The position numbers and the translations under genes are program-made. From assembly GCF_001888165.1 (NCBI RefSeq), contig NZ_CP015455.1, forward strand, positions 2,474,001-2,538,000: 64,000 nt of DNA, given 5' to 3'. Below, piece after piece: positions 42,559 to 51,961 of this stretch. Position 1 is the stretch's first letter, and the number at the start of each line of letters is the position of its first letter. Source of the stretch: Syntrophotalea acetylenica (lineage in GTDB: Bacteria > Desulfobacterota > Desulfuromonadia > Desulfuromonadales > Syntrophotaleaceae). The notes under the pieces were generated by a model. The model was not told the DNA's origin. It ran no database searches and saw nothing but the letters and a program-made list of their open reading frames with translations.

Positions 42559-45008
42559 TCCCTGCCGATTTTTACGTCCACATCGAGGATGCCTCACTGG
42601 CGTGGATCGACGTGACCGAAAAGCTGCGCGGTCTGAACGATGGTACCAGCGGCGAGTCACAGATCATCCCGACCGTCCATTTGACCTTTGCCGCTGATGT
42701 CGACGCCGAGTTCACCGCACTGCTCAATCCGCAGATCAACCCGTCCCGCGCGCGGATCCGCATTACCGATGGCGCTCTGGCCACCTATTACCTGATGGAA
42801 AAACAATCCGGCACGGTCCAGAAGGGCCTGCGCTATCCGACCGTCACCGGCCGCGCCTGGGCCGGCGTGCTCGACAACTGGCGGCCGCTCTCCTACACCT
42901 GGCCGGAGGATATGCTGTGCAGCGCCATTGCCGCGCAGGTCGCCCACCGCGATGTGGCCAACCAGTCCGGCGAGGTGGTCGGCGTGGTCTGGCAGGCATC
43001 GCTCGATCCGACCATCCCTGGCGGCCGCTACAAGATCAGCAAAAAACGCCGCCGCGACATCATCACCGAATTGGCCGAGGCGTGTGCGGCCCGTGTGCGC
43101 GTCTCGGCCAATGGTCGGTATCTTGAGGTGTACGATCGGCCGTCGCGGGCACTCACGGCTGCGGCCGTGCGCAATTTTACCGAGGCGCTGGACCTGAGTT
43201 ACGAGATGGCCCGCGTCGATGAACCGGCCAACGCCGTTCGCGTGCAGGGCGAAGTCCTCAATTACACCCGGCCGAGTCTGCCGGTGGTGCGTGTCACCCT
43301 GGTGCCGGGCGATATCGAGGCCGACGGCTCGGACCAGGCCTCGGCCGTGGCGCGTGTCTATGACAGCGGCGGCAATCCGGCGCAGCACAAAGCCATCGTC
43401 GATGAGGCGATCAGTGCTGGCAGCTATACGCAGATCCCTGTTTCCGGATGTTTTGCCGTGGACGGCGTGTGGCTCAACACCGGCACGCAGGACAGCCCCG
43501 TCAAAGGGGCCAAAGTTGCCCCGACCGGGTTTGACGCCTCCACCATCACCGTGCCGGATAATGGCACCCAGCTGTTTATCGTCAGTTACACGCAGGCCGA
43601 GTCGGTCAGTTGGTCGAGCGCTGATGTGCAGCGGCAGATCGATGGCGAGGCGCATGCCACCGCGGGGTTGTTGGCCGTCGCCACCAGCTACGCCATCGGC
43701 ACGGTGCGCGGCGTCTACCGCGCCACCGATACGAATCGCAGCGGCACCAACTACTACACCGGCGGCAGCGCCACGGCGGGCGGCACCAGCATCACGCTGG
43801 GCATCTCGCCGGGCCCGGCCGGCACCGCCGTTATCGTCGATTACGATCAGTACGAGGCCACCCCGGCGGTCAACATCAGCCCGGCGACCAGCCTGTGCGA
43901 CGCCGAAGGCAAGGCGCGCACCACGGTCGGCGCGGGCACCAGCGTCGGCACCATCGCCATTGTCGCCAGCGCCCTGGGCCAGAGCGGCAGCGCCAACCTC
44001 AGCCTGACCGGCGATGCCGTCGGGGCGCTGACGGTGACCGCCGATCCGCAGACCATCCGCGCCAAACAGAGCGCGACCGCCACCACGACATTCACCGGCG
44101 AGGCCTGCCAGACCGCCGCCGATGATGACGGGCATATCTATGTGGCGGTCGACAACCTGGTCACCTACTGCGGCAGCGTGCTGCTCAGCGGCTGGGGCAA
44201 CGCGCCGGTGCTGAGCTGGACCAACAACGCCGCCTCCGGTGACTACCGCATCTATCTGGCCACCAGCGCGCCGGCCGGCGTCGCGGGCAGCGCCACCTAC
44301 ACCGGCCGCGAGATCATCGACGAGGCCGACCAGACCAGTGATATTATCGCCAGTGTGCTGACCCGCGCCGGCAGCCCGGTCAGCGACGGCACCGAGGTCA
44401 AGTTCGAGCTGCTGGGCGCTACCGGCGGCGCGACCCTGAGCGCCCAGCAGCAGACCACCAGCGGCGGCACCGCCAGCGTCACCCTGACCGCCGGCAGCGT
44501 CGCGCAGTTTGAGGTGCTGGTGACCGCCGGCCCCTACCGCGCCAGGGTGGCGATCACCGTCACCGACCAGCCGCTGGCCGCCGAGCAGACCGCCGGCACC
44601 AGCAGCGGCAGCGTGTCCAGCGGCAACAGCGACCCGGAGCAAACAGACGATAGCCAGGACCAAGAGCCAAAACTAAAACTCGACGAGGACGAATACGTCC
44701 GCAGCGATGGCCGCATCTGCCGGCTGGTGCTCAAGGACTGGGAGGACGCCGACGGCAACATTCGCGGGCGGAGACAAGCCGTCGACTGTGACGGCGAGCC
44801 GATCTGCGGGGAGGATGTCCTCGTTGATGGAGAGGATTCCGGCAGTACGGACGGTGAGGGGTATTTTCGATTTTCGGTGACCGAGTCTGGCTCGCATACG
44901 GTCAAAATCGACGGCATCGAGACGACATTCCATGTCGCCGCCGGTGGCGACATGCGATGGGTCCCCGGTAGCAGCGATCGCTGGTACGAGGTATGCCGCG
45001 ATGGGTGA
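42555..45008 (+). CDS. Tail tip/baseplate protein with Ig-like domains
   Basis: An 817-residue protein. Residues 1-240 look like a tail hub domain (FYVHIEDASLAWIDVTEKLR, SYEMARVDEPANAVRVQGEV). The middle and C-terminal parts hold bacterial Ig-like (Big_1 type) repeats: DAEGKARTTVGAGTSVGTIA and SGGTASVTLTAGSVAQFEVL. A Ser/Gly/acidic linker (about 685-710) leads to a final beta domain. Such proteins cap the tail and may touch surface glycans. ATGA overlap with the tape measure gene. Confidence 0.75.
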   Translation: MIPADFYVHIEDASLAWIDVTEKLRGLNDGTSGESQIIPTVHLTFAADVDAEFTALLNPQINPSRARIRITDGALATYYLMEKQSGTVQKGLRYPTVTGRAWAGVLDNWRPLSYTWPEDMLCSAIAAQVAHRDVANQSGEVVGVVWQASLDPTIPGGRYKISKKRRRDIITELAEACAARVRVSANGRYLEVYDRPSRALTAAAVRNFTEALDLSYEMARVDEPANAVRVQGEVLNYTRPSLPVVRVTLVPGDIEADGSDQASAVARVYDSGGNPAQHKAIVDEAISAGSYTQIPVSGCFAVDGVWLNTGTQDSPVKGAKVAPTGFDASTITVPDNGTQLFIVSYTQAESVSWSSADVQRQIDGEAHATAGLLAVATSYAIGTVRGVYRATDTNRSGTNYYTGGSATAGGTSITLGISPGPAGTAVIVDYDQYEATPAVNISPATSLCDAEGKARTTVGAGTSVGTIAIVASALGQSGSANLSLTGDAVGALTVTADPQTIRAKQSATATTTFTGEACQTAADDDGHIYVAVDNLVTYCGSVLLSGWGNAPVLSWTNNAASGDYRIYLATSAPAGVAGSATYTGREIIDEADQTSDIIASVLTRAGSPVSDGTEVKFELLGATGGATLSAQQQTTSGGTASVTLTAGSVAQFEVLVTAGPYRARVAITVTDQPLAAEQTAGTSSGSVSSGNSDPEQTDDSQDQEPKLKLDEDEYVRSDGRICRLVLKDWEDADGNIRGRRQAVDCDGEPICGEDVLVDGEDSGSTDGEGYFRFSVTESGSHTVKIDGIETTFHVAAGGDMRWVPGSSDRWYEVCRDG

Positions 45009-45732
45009 GATTGACCGCATCGCGTTTTGTGATCCGGCGCAGCAATCGCCGGAACCGGAGGAGGTCGTGTTTTGCGATCCGGCGCAACAATCGTCAGAGC
45101 CGGAGGAAATCGTGTTTTGCCAAAGGTGCGCAGGCCTGCCTCCGCTGAGGGTTGCCGGCCCGGATACTCCTGACCTCGGGGATAAATACGCAGCCACTGG
45201 CGGAAAAGCACCGTACGATTGGCACATCAGCGCCGGCGAGATCGACACAAAAACCGGCGTCGTCACGAATTTGTCTGGCGCCTGTGGTACCGGCTCGGTA
45301 TCGGTCACCGACGCCTGCGGCAACACCGCCAGCATAGACGTGCGATTCCCCCTCGGGCAATGGGTGCAGGTGGACACCGAGCCGTTGGAGTATTACGACG
45401 ATATCTACAGCTGTTGGTGTATCCAGACCGTCATTGTTGGCTGTAGGCGGTATCGAATAACCTGGGTTCCGGTCTGCAACGGGTACACATCGTATTACGC
45501 CAACCAATGCCTGGGATACGATAGCATCATTTATCCGGCGCCAGCCTACTATGTGGACGAAAACGGCGACCACCCACCATCCCATAACCTGCCCGGAACC
45601 ATGAGTTGTGACCACTCATCCAGTTATACGGGCAACTGTTATGTGCTCTATAACCCCGCTGGGACAGCGATTGTCGGATGGAGAGGCTACGGTCGCAGCC
45701 ACCAGAGGATTGACGAATGGCAATGTCCATGA
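45001..45732 (+). CDS. Cys-rich tail protein with N-terminal 15-residue repeats
   Basis: A 243-residue protein starting at ATG 45001. The N-terminus repeats VFCDPAQQSSEPEEI-type units two and a third times. A beta domain (YAATGGKAPYDWHISAGEID, GTGSVSVTDACGNTASIDV) resembles an Ig-like fold; the C-terminal half is rich in Cys and Tyr (CWCIQTVIVGCRRYR), which may bind metal or form disulfides. Probably part of the tail tip; function unknown. Confidence 0.6.
   Translation: MGEIDRIAFCDPAQQSPEPEEVVFCDPAQQSSEPEEIVFCQRCAGLPPLRVAGPDTPDLGDKYAATGGKAPYDWHISAGEIDTKTGVVTNLSGACGTGSVSVTDACGNTASIDVRFPLGQWVQVDTEPLEYYDDIYSCWCIQTVIVGCRRYRITWVPVCNGYTSYYANQCLGYDSIIYPAPAYYVDENGDHPPSHNLPGTMSCDHSSSYTGNCYVLYNPAGTAIVGWRGYGRSHQRIDEWQCP
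45021..45110 (+). repeat. 45-bp tandem repeat in tail gene
   Basis: Units 45021-45065 and 45066-45110, plus the start of a third (CGTGTTTTGCC). Units differ at a few positions, mostly silent or conservative. Being a multiple of three, copy changes keep the frame. Confidence 0.75.
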
Positions 45733-45998
45733 TTGTTGAGCGAATCTATCGAGGCGAAACCGCCGCGCAGATCGGTATTACGGCACAGCAGTACGACAGC
45801 CGCAAGGAGACACTGGATCGGTATCTGCGGCAAAGCAGCGGACGTTTCGAGCCGGGCGATTATCTGCGCTGGCTGGCCGCGGACGAGACCGGGGCCCGAG
45901 GAGACAGCGGGGGAGCCTGGCAGCACACCAGCCGCCCTGCGTCCGGGCGACATGCCCCCGTAAAATGCCGCGCTTGCGGAGGAGGGAAAATCCGATGA
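45717..45998 (+). CDS. Small phage tail-region protein, 93 aa
   Basis: Overlaps the end of the previous gene. SMIVERIYRGETAAQIGITA and DRYLRQSSGRFEPGDYLRWL read as helical protein; VKCRACGGG at the end gives a CxxC. Function unknown; it overlaps the next gene by four bases. Confidence 0.5.
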   Translation: MAMSMIVERIYRGETAAQIGITAQQYDSRKETLDRYLRQSSGRFEPGDYLRWLAADETGARGDSGGAWQHTSRPASGRHAPVKCRACGGGKIR

Positions 45999-46258
45999 CA
46001 CGCATCGTCGCCATTTTCGGCGCCTACATCATCACCGCCGTGATCACCGGCAGCAGCCTGTTTGCCGCCACCCGGGCCTGGATCGTCCGGCGCACTCCGC
46101 GACTGCGGCCGGTGCCGGAGCATCCGCATTTTATCGAGTGCCGGCTGTGCCTCGGCTTTTGGGTCTCGCTGGGCATCACGCTGGTACTAAACCTGCCATG
46201 GACCGACCTGCTGCTGATCTACGGCGGCAGCTATTTTCTCGCCACCCAGGAGCGATAA
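45995..46258 (+). CDS. Two-helix membrane protein, DUF1360-like
   Basis: An 87-residue protein with helices at about 5-25 (IFGAYIITAVITGSSLFA) and 52-80 (LGFWVSLGITLVLNLPWTDL). The motif ECRLCLGFWVSL is typical of DUF1360 proteins found in phage tail or lysis regions. It may be a holin; a conventional holin is otherwise not obvious in this phage apart from the 68-aa protein at 37 kb. Confidence 0.6.
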   Translation: MTRIVAIFGAYIITAVITGSSLFAATRAWIVRRTPRLRPVPEHPHFIECRLCLGFWVSLGITLVLNLPWTDLLLIYGGSYFLATQER

Positions 46259-46259
46259 T

Positions 46260-48395
46260 ATGGGCACCACCCTGGCCTTGCAAAGCGCCACCGTTGTCGG
46301 GTTTGCCAATCATCCGACCCTGCCGCGCATCATCGTGTTTAGCACCCAGGGGGTGGATGTCTACCGTGCCAGCGATATGCAGCGCGTCGCCTGGGCCGCC
46401 ATCGGCAACGTCACCTGCGGCGCCGCCAACAACAACGGCATCTATGTCGGTACCTCGGATGCCGGTATCTACCGGCTGCCGCTGACTATCGCGGATGCAG
46501 CTAACGGTGATATGACCAACGTTTTTAGGAGCCTCATCGGCAACGACGACATTCGCGACATTGCCGGCCACGGGACGGCCTTGGCAGTCGCCCATGGCAG
46601 CGGAGTGACCTACCTGCCGTCCCCGTCCATCGGCCAGTCGCTGTCAATAGCGGGCGGCGCACGGTGTGTCGCTCTCGACGCGGCCCACATGGCCTGGTGT
46701 GATACAGCGGCCGTTTATATGCGGAGCATCCCCGCTGGTGGCGCCTTGACGGAGGTAGCGCCATGCCGATGGGGGGCTGCCAACCGTCTACGATTTTATG
46801 ACGGCGACCTCTACATAGCATGTGCTGATGGGGTCACCGTCGCCGATGGTTCGACGGGCCAAGTCCACACCGATTTTGAGGAGTACGAGCCCGGCATCCC
46901 AGACAACTGGTCGGAGCATTGGAACACCACCGCCGGTTCGGTCACCATTGTCGACGATAACGGTGATAAAAAACTGCAACTCAACAAAACTGAAAATAAT
47001 AGATGGTCGGTGGCGTTTGATGACTTTGGCGAGCCGTCTGACGCGCTGTTTTTCTACCGTATCACCATGGGTAGTAGTACTGGAGAGCGTGGGATATGCG
47101 CCAGGGGAGCAGGATCTGCTGGCGCGGAAACAGCGACCATCTTAACGTGGTACCCCTCCGGCAACCTGCTGAGAATCCGGCAATACAACGCCGGAGCGCT
47201 ATATGGTGTAGCCGAGGTGACGATGACGTTTACTCCCGGAGCCGCCTATTGCATTGTCTTGGCGGTGACTGGGGATGCGGGAGCCGTGCAAGTCAAGGCC
47301 GCCATCTGGATCGACGGTGAGCCTCCGCCGATCGGTTGGACGATCGAGGGGACCAGCATTTACGGCATCGCGTCCGGATGGGCCGGGCTTACGGCATACT
47401 CCTCCAGCTCCAACGACGTCGTCGAGTCCGCTGCCGTGTGGCTATCCTCTCCAAGCGACGAGCCGGATTACGGGGCCACAGACCTTGGCGCGGTTGTAAA
47501 TTGCATGGATTTATTGTTGATTGCCGGGTTGTTGGCATATGGCACCTCCGACGGGGAGGGCGGCGGCCGATTCGGGGTTCTGGATATTAGCGGTACACCG
47601 ACAAACAAAACCACTGTCTCCGGCGACTGCAGCGCGGTTTGGGTTGACGACGCCCTGACCTCTGTGATCTACAACAACACCCACGAGCGCTACCGCATGG
47701 TGGCGCAGATCAGCCCCGGCGCCAATGCCATCGCGGTGCGACGCGATTGGACCTTCTACGCCGAAATCACCGACGCCCTGGGCGGCATCCAGGCCGGCAC
47801 CGTCGCCCTCACGATCAACGGTCAGGCGGTCACCCCGACCACCAGCGCCATCACCAACGGCTACGCGGTCGCCTACACCCCCGGCAGCAGCAGCGGGTAT
47901 GCGGAGCGCGTCGCCATCGAGCTGTCCGGCACGGACGCCGACGGCAACACCGTCAGCAGAATCTGGTCGTTCGTCGCCGCGACGGCCCCGGGCGCCACGG
48001 TCACCGACAGCACCCCGCCAAACGTCGTCTGCACCCGCGACATCGGTCTGTCAACCGCCGAAGCCGATGAGCAGGTCGGCGGGGTCAATGTGATCTGGCT
48101 GGAGGATATCGCCGGGCCGTTGGTTGTCACCGATGCACAAGCCGTGGCCGTCGGCACCCTCGCCATCGACGAAGTCACCTACCATCGCCACATCCGCACC
48201 ATGACCGTCATGCCTGCCGACGCCAACGGCCTGCCGACCCGCGACCTGCGTACGGGCCAGGTGGTCACCATGACATGCCCCGCCATCGGTATGACCGCGC
48301 AAAAATGCGAAGTTCTCGCCATCCAGCGCAAAATCGATGATCAGGACGATATCACCTTCACGCTGCAAATCGCCTATTACGAGGCCGTCACATGA
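46260..48395 (+). CDS. Tail fibre/tip protein with propeller- and lectin-like domains
   Basis: A 711-residue protein. Residues 1-200 have repeating beta motifs (RIIVFSTQGVDVYRASDM; NNNGIYVGTSDAGIYRLPLT) suggestive of a beta-propeller. About 215-400 resembles a concanavalin-like domain (FDDFGEPSDALFFYRITMGS). Later there is an Ig-like segment and a C-terminal part with TYHRHIRTMTVMPADANGL. This is the best candidate for host recognition. Domain names are by pattern only. Confidence 0.6.
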   Translation: MGTTLALQSATVVGFANHPTLPRIIVFSTQGVDVYRASDMQRVAWAAIGNVTCGAANNNGIYVGTSDAGIYRLPLTIADAANGDMTNVFRSLIGNDDIRDIAGHGTALAVAHGSGVTYLPSPSIGQSLSIAGGARCVALDAAHMAWCDTAAVYMRSIPAGGALTEVAPCRWGAANRLRFYDGDLYIACADGVTVADGSTGQVHTDFEEYEPGIPDNWSEHWNTTAGSVTIVDDNGDKKLQLNKTENNRWSVAFDDFGEPSDALFFYRITMGSSTGERGICARGAGSAGAETATILTWYPSGNLLRIRQYNAGALYGVAEVTMTFTPGAAYCIVLAVTGDAGAVQVKAAIWIDGEPPPIGWTIEGTSIYGIASGWAGLTAYSSSSNDVVESAAVWLSSPSDEPDYGATDLGAVVNCMDLLLIAGLLAYGTSDGEGGGRFGVLDISGTPTNKTTVSGDCSAVWVDDALTSVIYNNTHERYRMVAQISPGANAIAVRRDWTFYAEITDALGGIQAGTVALTINGQAVTPTTSAITNGYAVAYTPGSSSGYAERVAIELSGTDADGNTVSRIWSFVAATAPGATVTDSTPPNVVCTRDIGLSTAEADEQVGGVNVIWLEDIAGPLVVTDAQAVAVGTLAIDEVTYHRHIRTMTVMPADANGLPTRDLRTGQVVTMTCPAIGMTAQKCEVLAIQRKIDDQDDITFTLQIAYYEAVT

Positions 48396-48646
48396 GTCTG
48401 AAAAAACTGCGCAAACGCCTGGCCATCGATCAACGCAATATCCTGATCGGCACCGTCCTCCGCGACGGCACCCACACCGTCCGGATCCGCACCAGCAAAG
48501 GCGAAATCCGCGACGCCCTCAAACCGGCCGCCACCACCTACAACACCGGCGCCCGCCTCGAATTGCGCACCGACGGACGAAGCCTGCAGGTCACCGGCGA
48601 AGCCCCCCTCGCCGACCTGGATGGTGAGGTGGTGTATCAGGTGTGA
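48392..48646 (+). CDS. Small phage protein at prophage end, 84 aa
   Basis: ATGA overlap with the tail fibre gene. KKLRKRLAIDQRNILIGTVL and TVRIRTSKGEIRDALKPAAT form a basic N-terminus and beta-rich body, ending YQV. Last late gene before the right attachment region; function unknown. Confidence 0.6.
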   Translation: MSLKKLRKRLAIDQRNILIGTVLRDGTHTVRIRTSKGEIRDALKPAATTYNTGARLELRTDGRSLQVTGEAPLADLDGEVVYQV

Positions 48647-48664
48647 CCATACGAGGCTTTGTGC

Positions 48665-48693
48665 TTGACACCAAAACGGTTATCGGGTACAAA
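48665..48693 (+). promoter_or_regulatory. Phage-borne promoter for tRNA-Thr
   Basis: TTGACA (48665-48670), exact 17-base spacer, TACAAA (48688-48693), pointing at the tRNA. Transcription from about 48700 gives a 100-base leader with a GTTTTGG/CCAAAAC hairpin (48725-48731 and 48746-48752). It replaces the chromosomal promoter left behind at 12380-12408. Confidence 0.6.
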
Positions 48694-48798
48694 TCCCCGT
48701 ACAAAATACAGAGGTTTTTGCCATGTTTTGGCCCGTTTTTGTAGACCAAAACAGAGAAAATCACTTGTAAAAACAAAATGTTAAATCAATTACTAATT

Positions 48799-48874
<76 letters not shown>

Positions 48875-48878
48875 ATAA

Positions 48879-48918
48879 AAACAGGCACTTAGGATGAATT
48901 TCCAAGTGCCTGTTTTTT
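48879..48918 (+). terminator. Terminator after tRNA-Thr
   Basis: AACAGGCACTT (48880-48890) pairs with AAGTGCCTGTT (48904-48914) with a 13-base loop, followed by a T-run. It ends four bases past the tRNA CCA, as expected for a monocistronic tRNA. Confidence 0.88.
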
Positions 48919-48942
48919 GTATTTCAAATTCGCTGACACTTT

Positions 48943-49422
48943 TTAGGGACTAAATTCTTTTTCAGATTTTTCCCAGGCATCCGCAAGAGCCTTATATGCG
49001 TCAGAGAACCCATCTTTCATGTGGTCCCAGGCATCGACTGAACTGGCCTTCATGCTCTCATACGATTCGGCAACTTGATTCCGTTGCTTGCGAAGGGCTT
49101 CCAAGTTGGCACGCGCTTTTTCACGAGCGGCCTCGTTCATTTGATTCCAGTTGCCGTCGATACGTTTTTCCAGTGCATCTATACGCTCATCCAGATTACT
49201 TAAAGCCGTTCTGGCCCTCTGAACCGCTTCGTCCCGCTGATCGGCGGTATAGGCCTCAAGTGTTTGAATCAAATCCTGCGTTTCCTGTTTCACCTCATTT
49301 ATGGAAGTTTCGTCTTCAGGTATCGCCTTTTTTTCTTCAGATGTATCTGTGCAGCTTGTCAGTGTAATTAAGAGCAGAGCAACTAACATGAGTATAGAGT
49401 TGTTAGTTTTTATGTACTTCAT
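48943..49422 (-). CDS. Coiled-coil lipoprotein, stress-type
   Basis: A 159-residue protein with a lipoprotein signal (LVALLLITLTSC, Cys about 24). The rest is a long coiled coil (TALSNLDERIDALEKRIDGN, EALRKQRNQVAESYESMKAS). The end, WDHMKDGFSDAYKALADAWE, resembles that of the next gene's product, suggesting paralogs. AAGGAGATAGCAA precedes the ATG. Related proteins are often stress-responsive; specific role unknown. Confidence 0.75.
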   Translation of the reverse strand: MKYIKTNNSILMLVALLLITLTSCTDTSEEKKAIPEDETSINEVKQETQDLIQTLEAYTADQRDEAVQRARTALSNLDERIDALEKRIDGNWNQMNEAAREKARANLEALRKQRNQVAESYESMKASSVDAWDHMKDGFSDAYKALADAWEKSEKEFSP

Positions 49423-49506
49423 TTGCTATCTCCTTGACATGTCTTGGGTAAATGACCTTTAGAATAAATGATTTCTACTTTAAATGTCCAAAATCTAAAT
49501 AATTAA

Positions 49507-49794
49507 TTACTTAAACCTGGAAACAGCCGACTTTAAAGCGTTGCCGAGCGAGTTGTAAGCACTATCGATACCTGATTTGAGATCATCCCATGCGTCATCA
49601 CTGGCTTCCCTAAGTTTCGCAAGTCTTCTGTTGGCCGTCTCATGCATGGAGCGAAGATCTTCAATTTTTTTGTAGTACTCAATTTGTGCATCGGCCTCCA
49701 CTTTATCAGCTTTCGCTTTGAGTTTGTCAATCTCTGCATTCCACTCGTCTAATTGAGCCTGAAGCTTCTTTTGGTATGCTTCTTTCATGCTCAT
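49507..49794 (-). CDS. Small cytoplasmic coiled-coil protein
   Basis: A 95-residue, nearly fully helical protein (KLQAQLDEWNAEIDKLKAKA, ANRRLAKLREASDDAWDDLK). Its last third, DDAWDDLKSGIDSAYNSLG, parallels the end of the lipoprotein downstream, but there is no signal sequence. AAAGGAGAAAAATC precedes the ATG. It resembles the small Sll1863-type stress-response coiled-coil proteins of bacteria. Confidence 0.75.
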   Translation of the reverse strand: MSMKEAYQKKLQAQLDEWNAEIDKLKAKADKVEADAQIEYYKKIEDLRSMHETANRRLAKLREASDDAWDDLKSGIDSAYNSLGNALKSAVSRFK

Positions 49795-49944
49795 GATTTT
49801 TCTCCTTTGTAAGTATCCCCGGACAAAATTGTGCGCTTTTTGGATGTATCATTCAAAATAGCGGGTCAACAGAAAAGGGCCACCCCCTGCCTGACCCTCC
49901 TTCACACCCAGGCGGCTCCACTACCTGTCGGTCAAGGAGTTCAT

Positions 49945-51393
49945 TTACGCTGGATTTTCTTCGAGAAGGTTATCGCCCTCCTCAGGGACTCTGGAGTTGC
50001 GGCCCTGCTCACGAAGCTGCTTGTCTTCGCTGGCAAGATTCCCTTCAGCCTCAGTGGTGTCCGCTTCCGTACCGACGAACGGCGGGGTGGTCTTGGCAGG
50101 CGATTCCTCCGTTCGCCTGACAGGCAACGCCTCCGACATGCGGACCGATACCCCTTCGGGGAAAAGCACCTCTCTGGCCTCGTCGGGCATCGAAATCTCA
50201 TGTTCCTGGAAGACCCGCTTGACCATTCGGATCAGCGAGGATTTGACCTTGGGTCCGTTGTAAGCCGAGCCGTCATACCAGAAGTAAATTTTGAGGTTCA
50301 CAGTGGCTGAACCAAGCCGGTCGACCAGAACCAGGAACTCAGGGTCCCTGAGTACCGCAGGGTGCTCATTGAGAATATCCCTGACTAAATTCTGGGCAAG
50401 GGAAATGCTGTTCTCGAAGCCGATCCCCACCTCGAAGTTCTCCCGACGGTTGGGATTGGCGGTGTAGTTGTGGATAATGCTCTTATATACCGTCGCGTTG
50501 GGAATCTGTACGTGGTTGCCGTCCAAATCCATCAGCACCGTGCCGCGGGTCGTTACCCGTTGCACGAGGCCGGTATGCCCGACAATCTCCACCATGTCCC
50601 CGATCCGGAAAGGATTACGAAGGCTGATCAGGATGCTCGCGAGATAGTTTTCCAAAATATCGCGAAAGGCAATCCCCGCCACCAGACCGGCTACCCCCGT
50701 GCCGCCAAGGACCGTGGCGGCAAGACCTGAGAGACCGACGACTTGCAGGACCAGGTACAACCCGAGCAGAAAAACAAAAACCCCCAGCAACCGCGCCGCC
50801 ACATCGCGCAAAAGAGGATTCAGCCTGTTCCCAAAAGTTTTCCTCACCCCGTGGGCCACCATCCAGGCGGTGACTCCGGCCATAAACAGAACCAGCAGGC
50901 CAAGCAGGAGCCGCGGCACTCTTTGCAGGGTCATCTCCCAGAGGGCCTGCAGCTCATTTACTGCGGGGGAATAATCCCAAGGAGAAATTTCAGCTATCTG
51001 AATACGGTTGACCACCGCTACCACGTCGCTGGTTTTTCTGGCCAAATCCCCGGCCCAGGTTCGGTAGTCCGCAGAACCGGTATGTCCGTCGAGAAAAACC
51101 ACTCCCTCTTCGACCTGCACAGCAATGTCCGAAAACCATCCGGTCGCCTCCATGATTCTGGTCAGGCGTGTGTCGATCGCCTGATCGTTGGAGACCGGCT
51201 GAACCTCGATTCGTTCGGCAACCTGAGTGGTCTCCTCGGTGAAGAGCGACTCACTGGTTTCCAGGGAAGGTTTTCGTTGGGCAAAAGCGGAACAGATGAT
51301 CACCCCGGAAAACAACACGCTGAGCAAAAGCCGCAGGTTAATACGATGGAGGCTGGCAACCTTTGGTCGCCAAGGGTTTCGCGGGAAGTTCAT
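49945..51393 (-). CDS. MscS-family mechanosensitive channel with BON domain
   Basis: A 482-residue protein. A hydrophobic signal-like start is followed by a periplasmic BON domain (about 70-140; DTRLTRIMEATGWFSDIAVQ, GVVFLDGHTGSADYRTWAGD) and three membrane helices (about 165-265). The MscS core has the pore helix GLSGLAATVLGGTGVAGLVA and GDMVEIVGHTGLVQRVTTRG. It opens under membrane tension or osmotic downshock. The C-terminal tail is acidic and low-complexity. BON-MscS fusions are a known variant. Confidence 0.88.
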   Translation of the reverse strand: MNFPRNPWRPKVASLHRINLRLLLSVLFSGVIICSAFAQRKPSLETSESLFTEETTQVAERIEVQPVSNDQAIDTRLTRIMEATGWFSDIAVQVEEGVVFLDGHTGSADYRTWAGDLARKTSDVVAVVNRIQIAEISPWDYSPAVNELQALWEMTLQRVPRLLLGLLVLFMAGVTAWMVAHGVRKTFGNRLNPLLRDVAARLLGVFVFLLGLYLVLQVVGLSGLAATVLGGTGVAGLVAGIAFRDILENYLASILISLRNPFRIGDMVEIVGHTGLVQRVTTRGTVLMDLDGNHVQIPNATVYKSIIHNYTANPNRRENFEVGIGFENSISLAQNLVRDILNEHPAVLRDPEFLVLVDRLGSATVNLKIYFWYDGSAYNGPKVKSSLIRMVKRVFQEHEISMPDEAREVLFPEGVSVRMSEALPVRRTEESPAKTTPPFVGTEADTTEAEGNLASEDKQLREQGRNSRVPEEGDNLLEENPA

Positions 51394-51961
51394 GGCGCCG
51401 ACCTCTGTTCAGGCTCTGCTGCTCAAGCCAAAGCACTTTCCCATAGCTCCAAAAATGATCAGATGCTGGCAACGCTGGTTTTCACCGGCGACTCGCATCC
51501 TCTGCGCTTCCTGCCACGGATCGAAACAATCTTGATCGAGGATGCCCCGCGTACCGATAAAACAACAGATAACCAACCCTACAACTGAGTCTTCAACAAA
51601 GCTTATCCAATCGGCAGGAATACACAACTATTGGAGCTTCCCGGCCAAGGTGAAGATGACAATTAATGCCGAAGTTAAACTAATGGAATAAACTCAAAAA
51701 GTGGGCCACAAACAGTACCAGGATGCAAACCGCCCCCGACCCGGAATCGGTTCGGGGGATTTTATTGGGTACGACGCATTATGACAGAGGACAACTGCAA
51801 AACGGCAATACTGCTTTTCCTTGTGATAGTATTCTGACTATGGGGTAGCTTGTAACGAGTTCCCCGGACAGGCTATACCAGGCAGCCAGAAAAGCCCGAG
51901 CGACAGCTCCCAGAGAATTCGTCTGTACTTTTTACGATGGTTTTTTTGCAGAGGAGACGGT
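51394..51961. other. 568-bp gap between mscS-like and DUF362 genes
   Basis: Divergent intergenic stretch. A minus-strand 72-codon ORF (51409-51627, TTG start) is weak and I do not call it. A hairpin CCCCCGA/TCGGGGG (51733-51739 and 51752-51758) followed by ATTTTATT resembles a rightward terminator, but no gene on that strand precedes it, so a small RNA is possible. Promoters for both flanking genes must lie here; I cannot point to one. Confidence 0.4.

Noticed and set aside
42657-44663. 668-codon minus-strand open frame opposite the tail-tip gene
   Set aside because: High-GC antisense frame, Gly/Ala/Arg-rich, with no recognisable domain; the plus-strand tail gene is coupled to its neighbours.
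51409-51627. 72-codon minus-strand ORF upstream of the MscS gene
   Set aside because: TTG start without a ribosome site and an odd Cys/Trp-rich composition; no support beyond being open.
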